A stretch of 64,000 bases of DNA from Myxococcales bacterium (GCA_003142855.1 PLNW01000134.1:21782-85781); one strand, 5' to 3'. Positions 55,739 through 63,380 are shown, numbered from the stretch's first letter. The notes: generated by a model not told the origin, from the letters alone. Made by a program: numbers and translations.

Positions 55739-55821
55739 AAACCTTCGGCCGGGAGAGGCGTGCCGACTGGCCAAAAGGCCAGTCATTGGGACGTGCTGCG
55801 CCTGCTGTGGTACGCTCGTGA
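55735..55821 (+). pseudogene. 5' stub of a partner toxin gene
   Basis: An ATG overlapping the previous stop (ATGA) opens 28 codons (MKTFGRERRADWPKGQSL), then a stop. The coupling suggests this is where the toxin gene began; the rest has been deleted. Contains the perfect hairpin GACTGGCC-aaaa-GGCCAGTC. Could be chance. Confidence 0.35.
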
Positions 55822-55868
55822 ACATAGGGACCATGAAACCAAGCATGGCGCTCGGAAGGAGGGCTGAG

Positions 55869-56114
55869 ATGGCAGGCAAGGCAGCGACATACCGGCGAGA
55901 AGCCCAGGCGGCGCTTGCCGGTCTTCATGAACCGCAGCTCCGCGTGGCGAGGGATTTCCTCTCCTACCTGCGGTTGGTCGAGTCCAACGACCCCACCCTT
56001 GAGATCATGGCGAACCAGCAGATGATGGACGACATCCGCACCTCAAGAGCCGACTGGCGCGCGGGACGGCGCTCCCGTTTCACGCCCTTGGAGAAGCTGA
56101 AGCGGCATGCTTGA
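55869..56114 (+). CDS. RelB-type antitoxin
   Basis: An 81-residue helical protein with a conserved-looking ending (ANQQMMDDIRTSRADWRAGR, then FTPLEKLKR). The ATG at 55869 has AAGGAGGG eight bases upstream. No DNA-binding motif is obvious, so regulation is unclear. Overlaps the RelE-type toxin start by eight bases. Confidence 0.7.
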   Translation: MAGKAATYRREAQAALAGLHEPQLRVARDFLSYLRLVESNDPTLEIMANQQMMDDIRTSRADWRAGRRSRFTPLEKLKRHA

Positions 56115-56367
56115 AGTCCTCTTCCACGACCGGGCGCGAAAGTCGTTGGAACGGTTGGACAAGAAGACAAGGAATCGGATCGTTCACGCCCTGGAGAGGG
56201 CCAGCGCCAGCCCGCAACAAGACCCGAACATTGCTCCGCTTCGTGGCGAGCTGTCCGGGCTGCATCGCCTCCGGGTCGGCGACTATCGAGTCGTCATCGA
56301 ACTGGACACAGCCCAGGGCCACTTGCTTGTTCACGCTATTGGTCCCAGAGGAGATGGGTACAAGTAG
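56107..56367 (+). CDS. RelE/ParE-family toxin
   Basis: An 86-residue protein with the RelE fold: FHDRARKSLERLDKKTRNRIVHALERA and LRGELSGLHRLRVGDYRVVIELD, ending GPRGDGYK. RelE toxins cut ribosome-bound mRNA; ParE relatives poison gyrase. The HRLRVGDYRV segment is typical of the RelE branch, but the target cannot be stated. Confidence 0.82.
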   Translation: MLEVLFHDRARKSLERLDKKTRNRIVHALERASASPQQDPNIAPLRGELSGLHRLRVGDYRVVIELDTAQGHLLVHAIGPRGDGYK

Positions 56368-56393
56368 GTCCCGCGCGCAACTACGGCTATCCG

Positions 56394-56412
56394 TGGAATC
56401 CCAAGACCTTGG
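56394..56412. repeat. 19-base repeat downstream of a toxin gene, copy 2
   Basis: TGGAATCCCAAGACCTTGG, one base different from 53677-53695. The minus-strand frame here is open for about 35 codons and looks protein-like, ending in KVLGFHG-stop (RALARLTGGKGSQSAIVG precedes), so this is probably the 3' end of a lost gene. The rest of 56413-56598 holds nothing else I recognise. Confidence 0.5.
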
Positions 56413-56601
56413 ATAGACTACCCACGATCGCGCTCTGCGACCCCTTGCCCCCGGTCAGCCGGGCGAGGGCGCGCACGAAGCCGCGGGGGCAGGTGTGGGG
56501 CGTGACGGCCCCGAGGTGCCCTGGGCTGAGAAGATAGGGGTCCGCCCAGCCCGCCACGCCTGGTCGTACCTATCCGGTACGATTTCCACCGCAATCAGTT
56601 G

Positions 56602-56630
56602 GATAATCCAACAGTGACTGTTAGATTATC
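56602..56630. promoter_or_regulatory. 29-base operator palindrome before the DUF4143 ATPase gene
   Basis: GATAATC.AACAG (56602-56614) and CTGTT.GATTATC (56618-56630) pair with one mismatch around TGA. It ends four bases before the ATG at 56635 and is AT-rich in a GC-rich setting. Likely binding site of a repressor. Confidence 0.65.
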
Positions 56631-56634
56631 TGTC

Positions 56635-57876
56635 ATGTTCGCACGCATGCTTCAAGGCAAGGTGCTGGAAGCCATGAAAGACACGCCGGTGGTTTTCGTG
56701 GCGGGCTCGCGGCAGACCGGTAAGAGCACGCTGGTGCAGGCCGTGCAGGCCGGTCTGCCGGACAGTGTTTATTGCACGATGGACGACCTCAATACCCTGG
56801 CATCGGCCCGGCGCGACCCAAAGGGCTTCGTGGAGGCGTTGCCCTCCCGGGCCTTCCTCGACGAGGTCCAGCGTGCCCCGGAGGTGTTCCTGCCCATCAA
56901 AGCCGCGGTCGATCGGGACCGCCGGCCCGGCCGCTTCGTGTTGACCGGCTCGGCCAATGTGCTGGCACTGCCCCGCGTGTCGGACAGTCTGGCGGGGCGC
57001 ATGGAGATCCTGACCCTGTGGCCACTGGCCCAGGCCGAAATCGAGGGGACGTCCCCGGGATTCATCAATGCTTGCTTCTCCGGCCAGGCGGGCTCGCTGC
57101 GTGGCCCGGGCAGGTCGCGGACGACTCTTCTCCAGCGCGTGTTGGCCGGTGGCTATCCCGAAATCCTGGCGCGGGCGACAGGCCAGGCACGTGCGCGCTG
57201 GTTCGATGGCTACTTGACCACGCTGGTGCAGCGGGATGTGAGGGATCTGGCCCAGATCGAGGGCGTGATACAGCTCCCGCCCCTGCTCGCCACATTGGCG
57301 GCGCGCGCCGGCAGCCCGCTCAATTTTGCCGACCTGGGACGCAATCTGGCGATGAACCAGATGACGGTGAAGCGCTACATCGCGCTTTTCGAGGCGCTGT
57401 TTCTCGTGGTCGCGCTGCCCCCGTGGTCTGACAACCTGGGCAAGCGCCTGGCCAAGACAGCCAAGATCTACTTCAACGACGCTGGACTGCTTGCGCACCT
57501 GCTGGGTGTCGACGGCGACGGGCTGGCGCACCAGTCAGTGAGCAAAGGTGCGCTGGTCGAAAACTTCGCCGTCATGGAACTGATGAAGCTCGCCGCGAAC
57601 TCGCAGGCGCGCCCGTCGCTGTTCCACTTCCGCACCAGTTCCGGTCAAAAGGTGGACGTGGTGATGGAGACTCGCCGGCGCGATCTTGTGGGCGTGGAAA
57701 TCAAGTCAGCAGCCACGGTGGCCGACGCAGATTTCCGTGGCCTGCACAACTTTGCGGCCATTGCCGGCAAGCGACTGCGGGCGGGCGTCGTGCTGTACGC
57801 AGGCCGGGAAACGCTCCCTTTCGGCGACCGGATGTGGGCCGTGCCGCTGGAAGCGCTGTGGGCCGAGAACCGGTGA
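56635..57876 (+). CDS. AAA-type ATPase with DUF4143 domain
   Basis: A 413-residue protein: N-terminal P-loop ATPase with Walker A AGSRQTGKSTL (about 24-34), Walker B FLDEVQRAPEVF and sensor VLTGSAN; a winged-helix middle; and a C-terminal DUF4143 nuclease-like domain (SSGQKVDVVMETRRRDLVGVEIKSA). Function of this abundant family is not established; genes often travel with defence and toxin-antitoxin loci. The ATG at 56635 is preferred; the frame is open to 56599 across the operator. Two remnants of related genes are nearby (52274, 61571). Confidence 0.85.
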   Translation: MFARMLQGKVLEAMKDTPVVFVAGSRQTGKSTLVQAVQAGLPDSVYCTMDDLNTLASARRDPKGFVEALPSRAFLDEVQRAPEVFLPIKAAVDRDRRPGRFVLTGSANVLALPRVSDSLAGRMEILTLWPLAQAEIEGTSPGFINACFSGQAGSLRGPGRSRTTLLQRVLAGGYPEILARATGQARARWFDGYLTTLVQRDVRDLAQIEGVIQLPPLLATLAARAGSPLNFADLGRNLAMNQMTVKRYIALFEALFLVVALPPWSDNLGKRLAKTAKIYFNDAGLLAHLLGVDGDGLAHQSVSKGALVENFAVMELMKLAANSQARPSLFHFRTSSGQKVDVVMETRRRDLVGVEIKSAATVADADFRGLHNFAAIAGKRLRAGVVLYAGRETLPFGDRMWAVPLEALWAENR

Positions 57877-57889
57877 GTGCCAATCTCCA

Positions 57890-57932
57890 GCAGGCGTGGA
57901 CACCTTCGCCGGCGCCACTGAAACCGGGCAGG
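57890..57932. repeat. 43-base inter-module repeat, copy 2
   Basis: Starts 13 bases after the DUF4143 ATPase stop. The remaining bases to 58148 contain a second fragment shared with the 53760 area (ATCGGCCGC.TCG..GGCGAG and CCTGCGGTCGCCCGCA) and no gene. Confidence 0.75.
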
Positions 57933-58148
57933 TCCGGCCCGAGATTGCCCATGATGGACAAATCTAAAGTGCCACCCTAGAAATGGCAAGGTCGCCATGC
58001 GGCAAGGAATCGGCCGCTTCGCAGGCGAGATTGGGCGCGGTCGGTGCCCGCGGCCTGCGGTCGCCCGCATCATCCCAACCTTCTCCTCGGCGGACCGAGG
58101 GAAAGGGGTAAAGGAGTTGCGGATTTCTCTGTCTAGCCTTATGACATT

Positions 58149-58183
58149 AATAGTGGACGGCAATTGCTTTAAGGTACACTATT
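58149..58183. promoter_or_regulatory. hipBA operator
   Basis: AATAGTGGAC (58149-58158) and GTACACTATT (58174-58183) form an inverted repeat with one mismatch and a 15-base spacer, ten bases before the hipB start. TTTAAGGTACACT inside it recurs as TTTAATGGTACACT at 54995-55008 before the HTH gene. Confidence 0.55.
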
Positions 58184-58192
58184 TAGAGCGTT

Positions 58193-58537
58193 ATGAAGAA
58201 CTCCCGTGCTCTGCCAGCCCTCCCTGCCGCACTCGTGCGAGCCCTGCGCAAGCTCGGCCAGGACATCTCCGCAGCCCGCCGGCGACGGCGGCTGACCATG
58301 GTCATGGTGGCCGAGCGGGCGATGATCAGCCGGACCACCCTGACCCGCGTCGAGCGGGGTGACGCCGGTGTCTCCATGGGAATATACGCGACCGTGCTGT
58401 TCGTGCTGGGAGTGGGCGAGCGCATCGGAGAACTGGCGGACCCGCGCACCGATGACGTCGGTCGCGCGTTGGAGACAGCGCGGTTGCCCCGGCGGGTGCG
58501 TCCGCCGCGCCAGCGCCGCGCGCGAGGCCCGGCATGA
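58193..58537 (+). CDS. hipB: HipB-type XRE antitoxin
   Basis: A 114-residue repressor with an XRE helix-turn-helix (VMVAERAMISRTTLTRVERGDAGVS, about 37-61) between basic ends. It would bind the operator at 58149-58183 and hold HipA. Longer than E. coli HipB at both ends. The stop overlaps the hipA start (ATGA). Confidence 0.83.
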   Translation: MKNSRALPALPAALVRALRKLGQDISAARRRRRLTMVMVAERAMISRTTLTRVERGDAGVSMGIYATVLFVLGVGERIGELADPRTDDVGRALETARLPRRVRPPRQRRARGPA

Positions 58538-59775
58538 ACCGCGAGATTCTGGTCCACGTCGACCTCGACGGACAGCCGGTCTTCTGCGGCAGGCTGTGGA
58601 CCCGGAGTGCGCCGCGCGAGAGCGCGTCGTTCGAGTACGACGTTGCCTGGCGCACCAGCCGGCGCGGTTTTGCCCTCGATCCCGAGCTACCATTGGCGGC
58701 CGGGCCGTTCCATACGGGACGTCCGATCTTTCGGGCCTTCACCGATCCAGCGCCCGATCGCTGGGGCCAGATGCTCTTGCGCCGTGCAGAGCGGGCTCGC
58801 GCCAGGCGCGAGGGCCGGACCCCACGCACGCTCACCGCGGTCGACTTCCTCACCTTGGTGGACGACGAGACTCGCTTGGGCGCCCTCCGCTTTCGTGATG
58901 CGGCGGCCAACGGCGGCCCCTTCCTTTCGACCGGCGGCACACGCGTTCCGCCCCTCATGGCCCTGTCCAAATTGCTGGCGGCGACCACCCGGATCATTGC
59001 CGACGAGGAAACCGACGAGGATCTTGCGCTCGTGCTCGCGCCAGGCACCTCGCTCGGCGGGGCGCGCCCCAAGGCCTCGGTGAAAGACAGCGATGGCAAC
59101 TTGCTTGTCGCCAAGTTTCCCACCGCCTCGGACGAGTGGCCGGCCACGCGCTGGGAGGCGACGGCGCTGGAACTGGCAAGGCGGGCCGGGATTCATGTAC
59201 CGGTCTTCCGTCTGGCGCTCGCGGCGCGAAAGCCCGTGCTGCTGTTGCGCCGGTTCGATCGCGACGGGGAGGCGCGCGTTCCCTTCATGTCAGCGATGAC
59301 CGCGCTGTCGGCGGACGACAACCAGATGCACAGCTATCTCGATATCGTCGATGCTCTGCGCCGGGAGGGCGCGCAGGCGGCGAAGGATCTCGGCGAGCTA
59401 TGGCGCCGGCTCGTGTTCAACGTCCTGGTGTCGAACACCGACGATCATCTGCGAAACCACGGCTTCCTCCACGACGGAATCGGCTGGCGGCTGGCGCCGG
59501 CCTATGACCTCAATCCGATGCCCACTGACGTCAGGCCTCGTGTGCATGCTCTGGCGATCGACGACACAGATCCGACGGCCTCGATGGACACGGTCTGGGA
59601 GGTGGCGCCGAGGTTTGGTCTCGCCACGAAAGAGGCGCGCCAGATCGCGCATGAGGTGGCGGCTGTCGTGCGGGCCTGGCGGTCGGCGGGGAAAAAGTGT
59701 GGGCTCAAGCCCAAGGAACTCGACCGCATGGAGAGCGCCTTCGAGCACAGGGATCTCGCGCAAGCCGCGAAGTAG
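58534..59775 (+). CDS. hipA: HipA-type serine/threonine kinase toxin
   Basis: A 413-residue HipA kinase. It shows the N-subdomain (LVHVDLDGQPVFCGRLW), P-loop-like GTSLGGARPKASV (about 170-182), the catalytic loop SNTDDHLRNHGFL (about 301-313) with Asp and Asn for ATP/Mg, and AYDLNPMP in place of DFG. In E. coli HipA phosphorylates glutamyl-tRNA synthetase; the target here is unknown. All catalytic residues are present. Confidence 0.88.
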   Translation: MNREILVHVDLDGQPVFCGRLWTRSAPRESASFEYDVAWRTSRRGFALDPELPLAAGPFHTGRPIFRAFTDPAPDRWGQMLLRRAERARARREGRTPRTLTAVDFLTLVDDETRLGALRFRDAAANGGPFLSTGGTRVPPLMALSKLLAATTRIIADEETDEDLALVLAPGTSLGGARPKASVKDSDGNLLVAKFPTASDEWPATRWEATALELARRAGIHVPVFRLALAARKPVLLLRRFDRDGEARVPFMSAMTALSADDNQMHSYLDIVDALRREGAQAAKDLGELWRRLVFNVLVSNTDDHLRNHGFLHDGIGWRLAPAYDLNPMPTDVRPRVHALAIDDTDPTASMDTVWEVAPRFGLATKEARQIAHEVAAVVRAWRSAGKKCGLKPKELDRMESAFEHRDLAQAAK

Positions 59776-59870
59776 CCACCGTCCCCCTCGCCCCGCGTCC
59801 TCGCGGGGAGAAAGCTGGGGAGAGCAACTGTCTTGTTTTGGGCTGGCTGGGTGAAGGCTGCTGTTGCCCC

Positions 59871-59994
59871 GGCCGCGGCAGCGGCCGTATCACCTCGCCC
59901 GCGGCAGCGGGAGAGGTCGCCGACGATCGCGTCGGCGGGTGAGGGTCCGCGCGCACCGAACGCCGTCCCCGTGCTTGAAGCCTTGTCTCCCCTC
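59871..59994. repeat. About 124-base multi-hairpin repeat, copy 1
   Basis: Contains GGCCGCGGCAGCGGCC, CTCGCCCGCGGCAGCGGGAG and CGCCGACG-atcg-CGTCGGCG. A copy at 62109-62230 is about 90 percent identical by eye. No protein is evident from 59776 to 60309; the rest is GC-rich with further short palindromes (GGCCGC.TGGC.GCGGCC near 60124). Confidence 0.75.
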
Positions 59995-60167
59995 ACCCGG
60001 CGCGCTGTGCGCGCCGGCCTCTCAGCCCTGCGGGCACTTCGGGACCCTCACGCTCTGCCCCTGCCCCCGCGGCTTCGCCGCGCCCTCGCCCGCTGCGCTC
60101 CGCTTCGCGGGGCGAGGCAATATGGCCGCTGGCGCGGCCGGTGGGAAGGCAGCATGGAATCGTCCGA

Positions 60168-60210
60168 GCAGGCGTGGACACCTTCGCCAGCGCCGCTGAG
60201 ACCGGGCAGG
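60168..60210. repeat. 43-base inter-module repeat, copy 3
   Basis: As at 53715 and 57890, with ATGGAATC shortly before it as in copy 1. Lies between hipA and the abiE remnant. Confidence 0.75.
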
Positions 60211-60309
60211 TCCGGTTAGTTCCTAGCCGGCGGCGCGTTTGCGTGCCCATTGGTAGCCAGGCTGAACTGGACAATTTCCAGGTGTCCGGGGTTCGAGGGG
60301 GTGGCTCAA

Positions 60310-60684
60310 CTATGCAGGCGCTTCTTCGTCGTCGACGGCGACGCCGAGGTGCTTCTTCACGTTGAGCGCTTTCCACCTGAGACCCGGATGCTCCCGAAGC
60401 ATCGCCTGCATGACGGGGTCGCCGGTGAGGAGATTCGGCGCGATGTCCCCGGCGTCGTTTAGCCGATCGAGGAATTCCAGCTCGTGCTGCGCAAGTGGGA
60501 GCACAGCCGCCATGAGCGCGCGGGTTTCTCGCACCAGGGTCTCTGTCCACGTCGCTACCTCGTTCTTCGCTGGGCGCACATCGAGCCGAAGCATCGGAAT
60601 GAGTTGCGAGTGGACGTCACCCGGGGTCGTCTGTATCAGTTCAACGTTCGGTTGAGCACACGTTCCGGCACCACGAGGTTCCAT
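60310..60684 (-). pseudogene. Truncated AbiEii nucleotidyltransferase toxin
   Basis: About 124 codons, of which the last 90 match the C-terminus of AbiEii toxins (VLPLAQHELEFLDRLNDAG, LLTGDPVMQAML, LRWKALNVKKHLG). The N-terminal nucleotidyltransferase domain with its GSx10DxD site is missing, so it should be inactive. It overlaps the end of abiEi by 49 bases; the first 30 or so codons do not look like AbiEii. A deletion between the abiEi end and the abiEii C-terminal region explains this. Confidence 0.65.
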
Positions 60685-61442
60685 GGTTTCACCAGCCGCC
60701 CGCTTTCGCGCCTACGATCGAGATAGCGCGGCTGGCGAGGGGCCTGTTCGCGCAGGGCCTTCAGGTGGTGATCCTCGACGAACAGTGCTTCGCGGTGCTG
60801 CTCCAAGAAGAAACCCACGCGCGCGGCCGCTAGCTGGGAGCCCAACTCGCGCGTGCGGGCGACGACGGCGGAGAGATCGAAGTACTCGACCATCTCGAGC
60901 GATCGCCAGATCTCTTCCCACCCGCCGCCAAGTTCGGGGGCGTCGAGCACATCCACCAGCGTGCGCTCGAAGGTTGTGACCCGCACGGTTCCCCCGGCGT
61001 GGGCCTCGGTGACGACGCCACCGCCGAGGTCAGGCCGCCCGTCGAACGCGCGCCTAGGGTGGACACCGAAGAACTCGCTTCCCTGGAAGCTCAGCGAGCG
61101 CAAGTGACTTCGGGTGAGCACCGCGAAGCGATGCCAGACCGAGTACGCCTTGCCCCGGAACTGCAAAGCCGCGTGGTAGGCGACCGCTGCATCGGGGGCG
61201 AGCTTCGTCGCGAGGAGAAACGGGTCGACCTGGAACGTGCCTGGCGCCGCCCCCGCCGGCACCGCTGCGTAGAGGCCCCGACGGACGTGCAGGATCTTTC
61301 CGGCGGCCACGTGCCGAATGAGCAGGCTGTCGGCCGTCCGGGGGCTTCGGTCGCGGCGATCCCCGCGCGCCGAGAGGTACTCCTCGTGCGTGAAAACCGG
61401 GTGGTTGGCGAAAAAGTCCGCAGAGCGCATGGTTGCCGTCAT
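60636..61442 (-). CDS. AbiEi-type antitoxin
   Basis: A 268-residue antitoxin of the type IV AbiE system: N-terminal winged helix (FTHEEYLSARGDRRDRSPRTAD, then HVAAGKILHVRRGLYAAVP) and the C-terminal domain with DPFLLATKLAPDAAVAYHAAL and RVTTFERTLVDVLDAPE. AbiEi represses its own promoter. Start ATG 61442 or 61430; the promoter at 61461-61489 fits either. The toxin gene is truncated, leaving the antitoxin as a solitary regulator. Confidence 0.83.
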   Translation of the reverse strand: MTATMRSADFFANHPVFTHEEYLSARGDRRDRSPRTADSLLIRHVAAGKILHVRRGLYAAVPAGAAPGTFQVDPFLLATKLAPDAAVAYHAALQFRGKAYSVWHRFAVLTRSHLRSLSFQGSEFFGVHPRRAFDGRPDLGGGVVTEAHAGGTVRVTTFERTLVDVLDAPELGGGWEEIWRSLEMVEYFDLSAVVARTRELGSQLAAARVGFFLEQHREALFVEDHHLKALREQAPRQPRYLDRRRESGRLVKPWNLVVPERVLNRTLN

Positions 61443-61460
61443 TGAGCGATATACGCACTA

Positions 61461-61489
61461 ATAATACGTACAATGTGAGATTATGGCAA
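61461..61489 (-). promoter_or_regulatory. abiE promoter
   Basis: Minus strand TTGCCA (61489-61484), 17-base spacer, TATTAT (61466-61461), about 18 bases before the ATG. Strong match. Short leader. Confidence 0.65.
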
Positions 61490-61570
61490 GTGCGTTGCGA
61501 TTGCTATTTTCCGATTCGAATCGAACTACGGATCAATAGCACGTATGCCGCTTGGTATTGGCAACTCCGA

Positions 61571-61592
61571 GTGGGCCGAAAACCGGTGAGTG
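61571..61592 (+). pseudogene. Last codons of a lost DUF4143 ATPase gene
   Basis: GTGGGCCGAAAACCGGTGAG repeats the end of the gene at 56635 (ALWAENR-stop) with one base change over about 21 bases. No longer similarity upstream, so only the 3' tip survives. Confidence 0.5.
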
Positions 61593-61599
61593 ACTCAGG

Positions 61600-61917
61600 C
61601 TACCGATGCGCGTGCTCTCTGCGAATGACGATTCGTTTGTTGCCGGCAACGGCCGTGATTTCCAGATCGAATCCCAGCGCCCCCAAATAGCGACGAAGCG
61701 TCGAGACGCGCATGTCCTGGCCACGTTCAAAGCGAGACAACTGGCCCTGGTCGACCTCGATCCTTCCCGCCACATCGTTTTGGGTCATCCCAAGCGATTC
61801 GCGAATCGCCCGCAACCCGAGCTCCTGGCGAATCGCAGCGGCCCGGACACGCACTTGCGCCTTCTCCCTGGGGCCAAGCCGCCGATCTCGGATGTCCTTC
61901 CAGTTGTGAAGCTTCAT
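61600..61917 (-). CDS. XRE-family regulator, solitary antitoxin-like
   Basis: A 105-residue protein with a central helix-turn-helix (AIRESLGMTQNDVAGRIEVDQGQLSRFERG, about 37-66) and a C-terminal extension (LEITAVAGNKRIVIRREH) resembling HigA-type antitoxins. Normally a RelE/HigB toxin gene would precede it, but the upstream region to 62276 holds only its promoter and a repeat. Confidence 0.7.
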   Translation of the reverse strand: MKLHNWKDIRDRRLGPREKAQVRVRAAAIRQELGLRAIRESLGMTQNDVAGRIEVDQGQLSRFERGQDMRVSTLRRYLGALGFDLEITAVAGNKRIVIRREHAHR

Positions 61918-61952
61918 GGTTCGGTGGCCACCACATCCGTCGGCACGACCAG

Positions 61953-61987
61953 ATTATGATAGCAGAAACATATGCTGTCAACAGCAT
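61953..61987 (-). promoter_or_regulatory. Promoter and operator of the solitary XRE gene
   Basis: Minus strand TTGACA (61981-61976), exact 17-base spacer, CATAAT (61958-61953). The palindrome ATGCTGT-ca-ACAGCAT (61972-61987) covers the -35 box, so binding would block polymerase. Confidence 0.65.
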
Positions 61988-62108
61988 TAGTTTGGCATTG
62001 GTTTGGTGGTTCCGCCAGCCGATGTGTGGGGTTACCCGCGATTCCCCAGATCTCTGTTCGCACGTCCTGAGCGGGACTCGCGTTTCGACACAGGGACTCC
62101 AACTCGTC

Positions 62109-62230
62109 GGCCGCGGCAGCGGCCGTATCGCCTCGCCCGCGCAGCGGGAGAGGCCGCCGACCGTAGGTCGGCGGGTGAGGGTCCGCGCGCACGGAACGCC
62201 GTCCTCGTGCTTGAAGCCTTGTCTCCCCTC
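62109..62230. repeat. About 122-base multi-hairpin repeat, copy 2
   Basis: Same orientation as 59871-59994. The third stem is CGCCGACC-gta-GGTCGGCG: the closing pair has changed from G-C to C-G on both sides relative to copy 1, so pairing is kept. Confidence 0.75.
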
Positions 62231-62276
62231 GCACACTGTCGCGCCGGCGCAAGCGACGGCGGACATGTTGGGCGGA

Positions 62277-62576
62277 CTACTTGCGCTTGAGCCAATATCC
62301 CGGTTCACGAGCTCCGTGCGCGACGGCCGTTACCTCGATGCTATCCGGCAGCTCGCGATAGAAGAGGACGTACGGGAAGCGCCGAACGACGGCCCTCCTG
62401 AAACGCCGATCTCCATCCCAGATTGGGAATCCGACAGGCGATTCCTCTATGCGGCCCACAATCTCATCGATGCAATGCGCGAACTTCTCGCCAAGTCCGT
62501 CAGCGTGAGACTCGTACCATTCTGCCGCCGCCTCGAACTCTGCGCGGGCGGAAGGCGCAAAGACCATCGGTTTCAT
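62277..62576 (-). CDS. ParE/RelE-family toxin
   Basis: A 99-residue toxin of the ParE branch (FAPSARAEFEAAAEWYESHADGLGEKF and VRRFPYVLFYRELPDSIEVTAVAHGARE). The start overlaps the antitoxin stop by four bases. ParE toxins inhibit gyrase. Confidence 0.83.
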   Translation of the reverse strand: MKPMVFAPSARAEFEAAAEWYESHADGLGEKFAHCIDEIVGRIEESPVGFPIWDGDRRFRRAVVRRFPYVLFYRELPDSIEVTAVAHGAREPGYWLKRK

Positions 62577-62812
62577 TTCGAACGCAAGCGCTCGAGCGTT
62601 TCCGACCTAACCTGTTCCCAAGGGATCGCCTTCACCGTACCGGCGTCCAGCTCACTCACCCGCCGGTCGAGCTCTGTCGCCCACGCAGCCGCCCACTTCG
62701 GATCCCCAGGGCCTTCCACGCTATCGAGGATCTCCGTCGCGAGCGCAAGCCGGTCGTCGGCCGGCAGTTGTAGCGCTCGCTGCAAGAGTTCCGCTGGGCT
62801 CCCTTGAATCAT
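62573..62812 (-). CDS. Addiction-module antitoxin
   Basis: A 79-residue acidic helical protein of the putative addiction module component type (ALQLPADDRLALATEILDSVEGPGDP, then WATELDRRVSELDAGTVKAIPWEQV). Minus-strand TAGAAT at 62824-62819 would start transcription about at the ATG at 62812, another leaderless candidate. Partner of the toxin at 62277. Confidence 0.78.
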   Translation of the reverse strand: MIQGSPAELLQRALQLPADDRLALATEILDSVEGPGDPKWAAAWATELDRRVSELDAGTVKAIPWEQVRSETLERLRSK

Positions 62813-62889
62813 AGACCAATTCTAGCCTCATGGGCGCCGCCCAACAAGCCGATGAAGACTGGCTCGATGTTCGGGTGCTTGCCACCCCA

Positions 62890-63380
62890 TCTGTTCACCA
62901 CAAGTCACCTGACCCATTCAGCCATCACGGACCTGCTCGAGCGCGAGGCGCGCTATGGCTTTCCCGGCGAGTTGCTGCTTTCGCCCGGGCGCTCGATCGG
63001 TCTGCGATTCATCCCGACCGTGGTCGATCTGCAGTTCGCCTGGGAGCAGCTGAAACAGCAGCAACTTGAACCGCGAAAGCAGAAGGTACGCGACAGCGCA
63101 CGCAAGGCGCTGCTGGACTGGGCGACCAGCGAGGGTGAGTCAAGCGACTATCGCGGAAATTTGCCGGCACAATGCGTTCATCCGGTCGGACACTGGTATG
63201 AGATTCCCAACCCAGTTCGAGAAGCTTTGGGGTGACATGACCTCGCTGCCCGAGGCCAGCACCGAGTTCTTCCTAATTCCACGACAGCGCGGGCAGCAGC
63301 TCAAGGAAGTCGCCCACCTGGACGGGTGGGATCGCGACGGCTCGCGGAGCTTCATCGAGTCGCTCTGCGAGTTCGTCTGA
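62890..63380 (+). pseudogene. Frameshifted gene of unknown function
   Basis: Protein-like sequence (LEREARYGFPGELLLSPGRS, then DLQFAWEQLKQQQLEPRKQKV) runs in one frame to about 63150 and continues in another (IAEICRHNAFIRSDTGMRF, then LPEASTEFFLIPRQRGQQLKEV) to a stop at 63380. One frameshift in 63130-63165 would join them. I do not recognise the family. A leftward frame over 63273-63752 covers the same bases and looks less natural. Confidence 0.4.
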
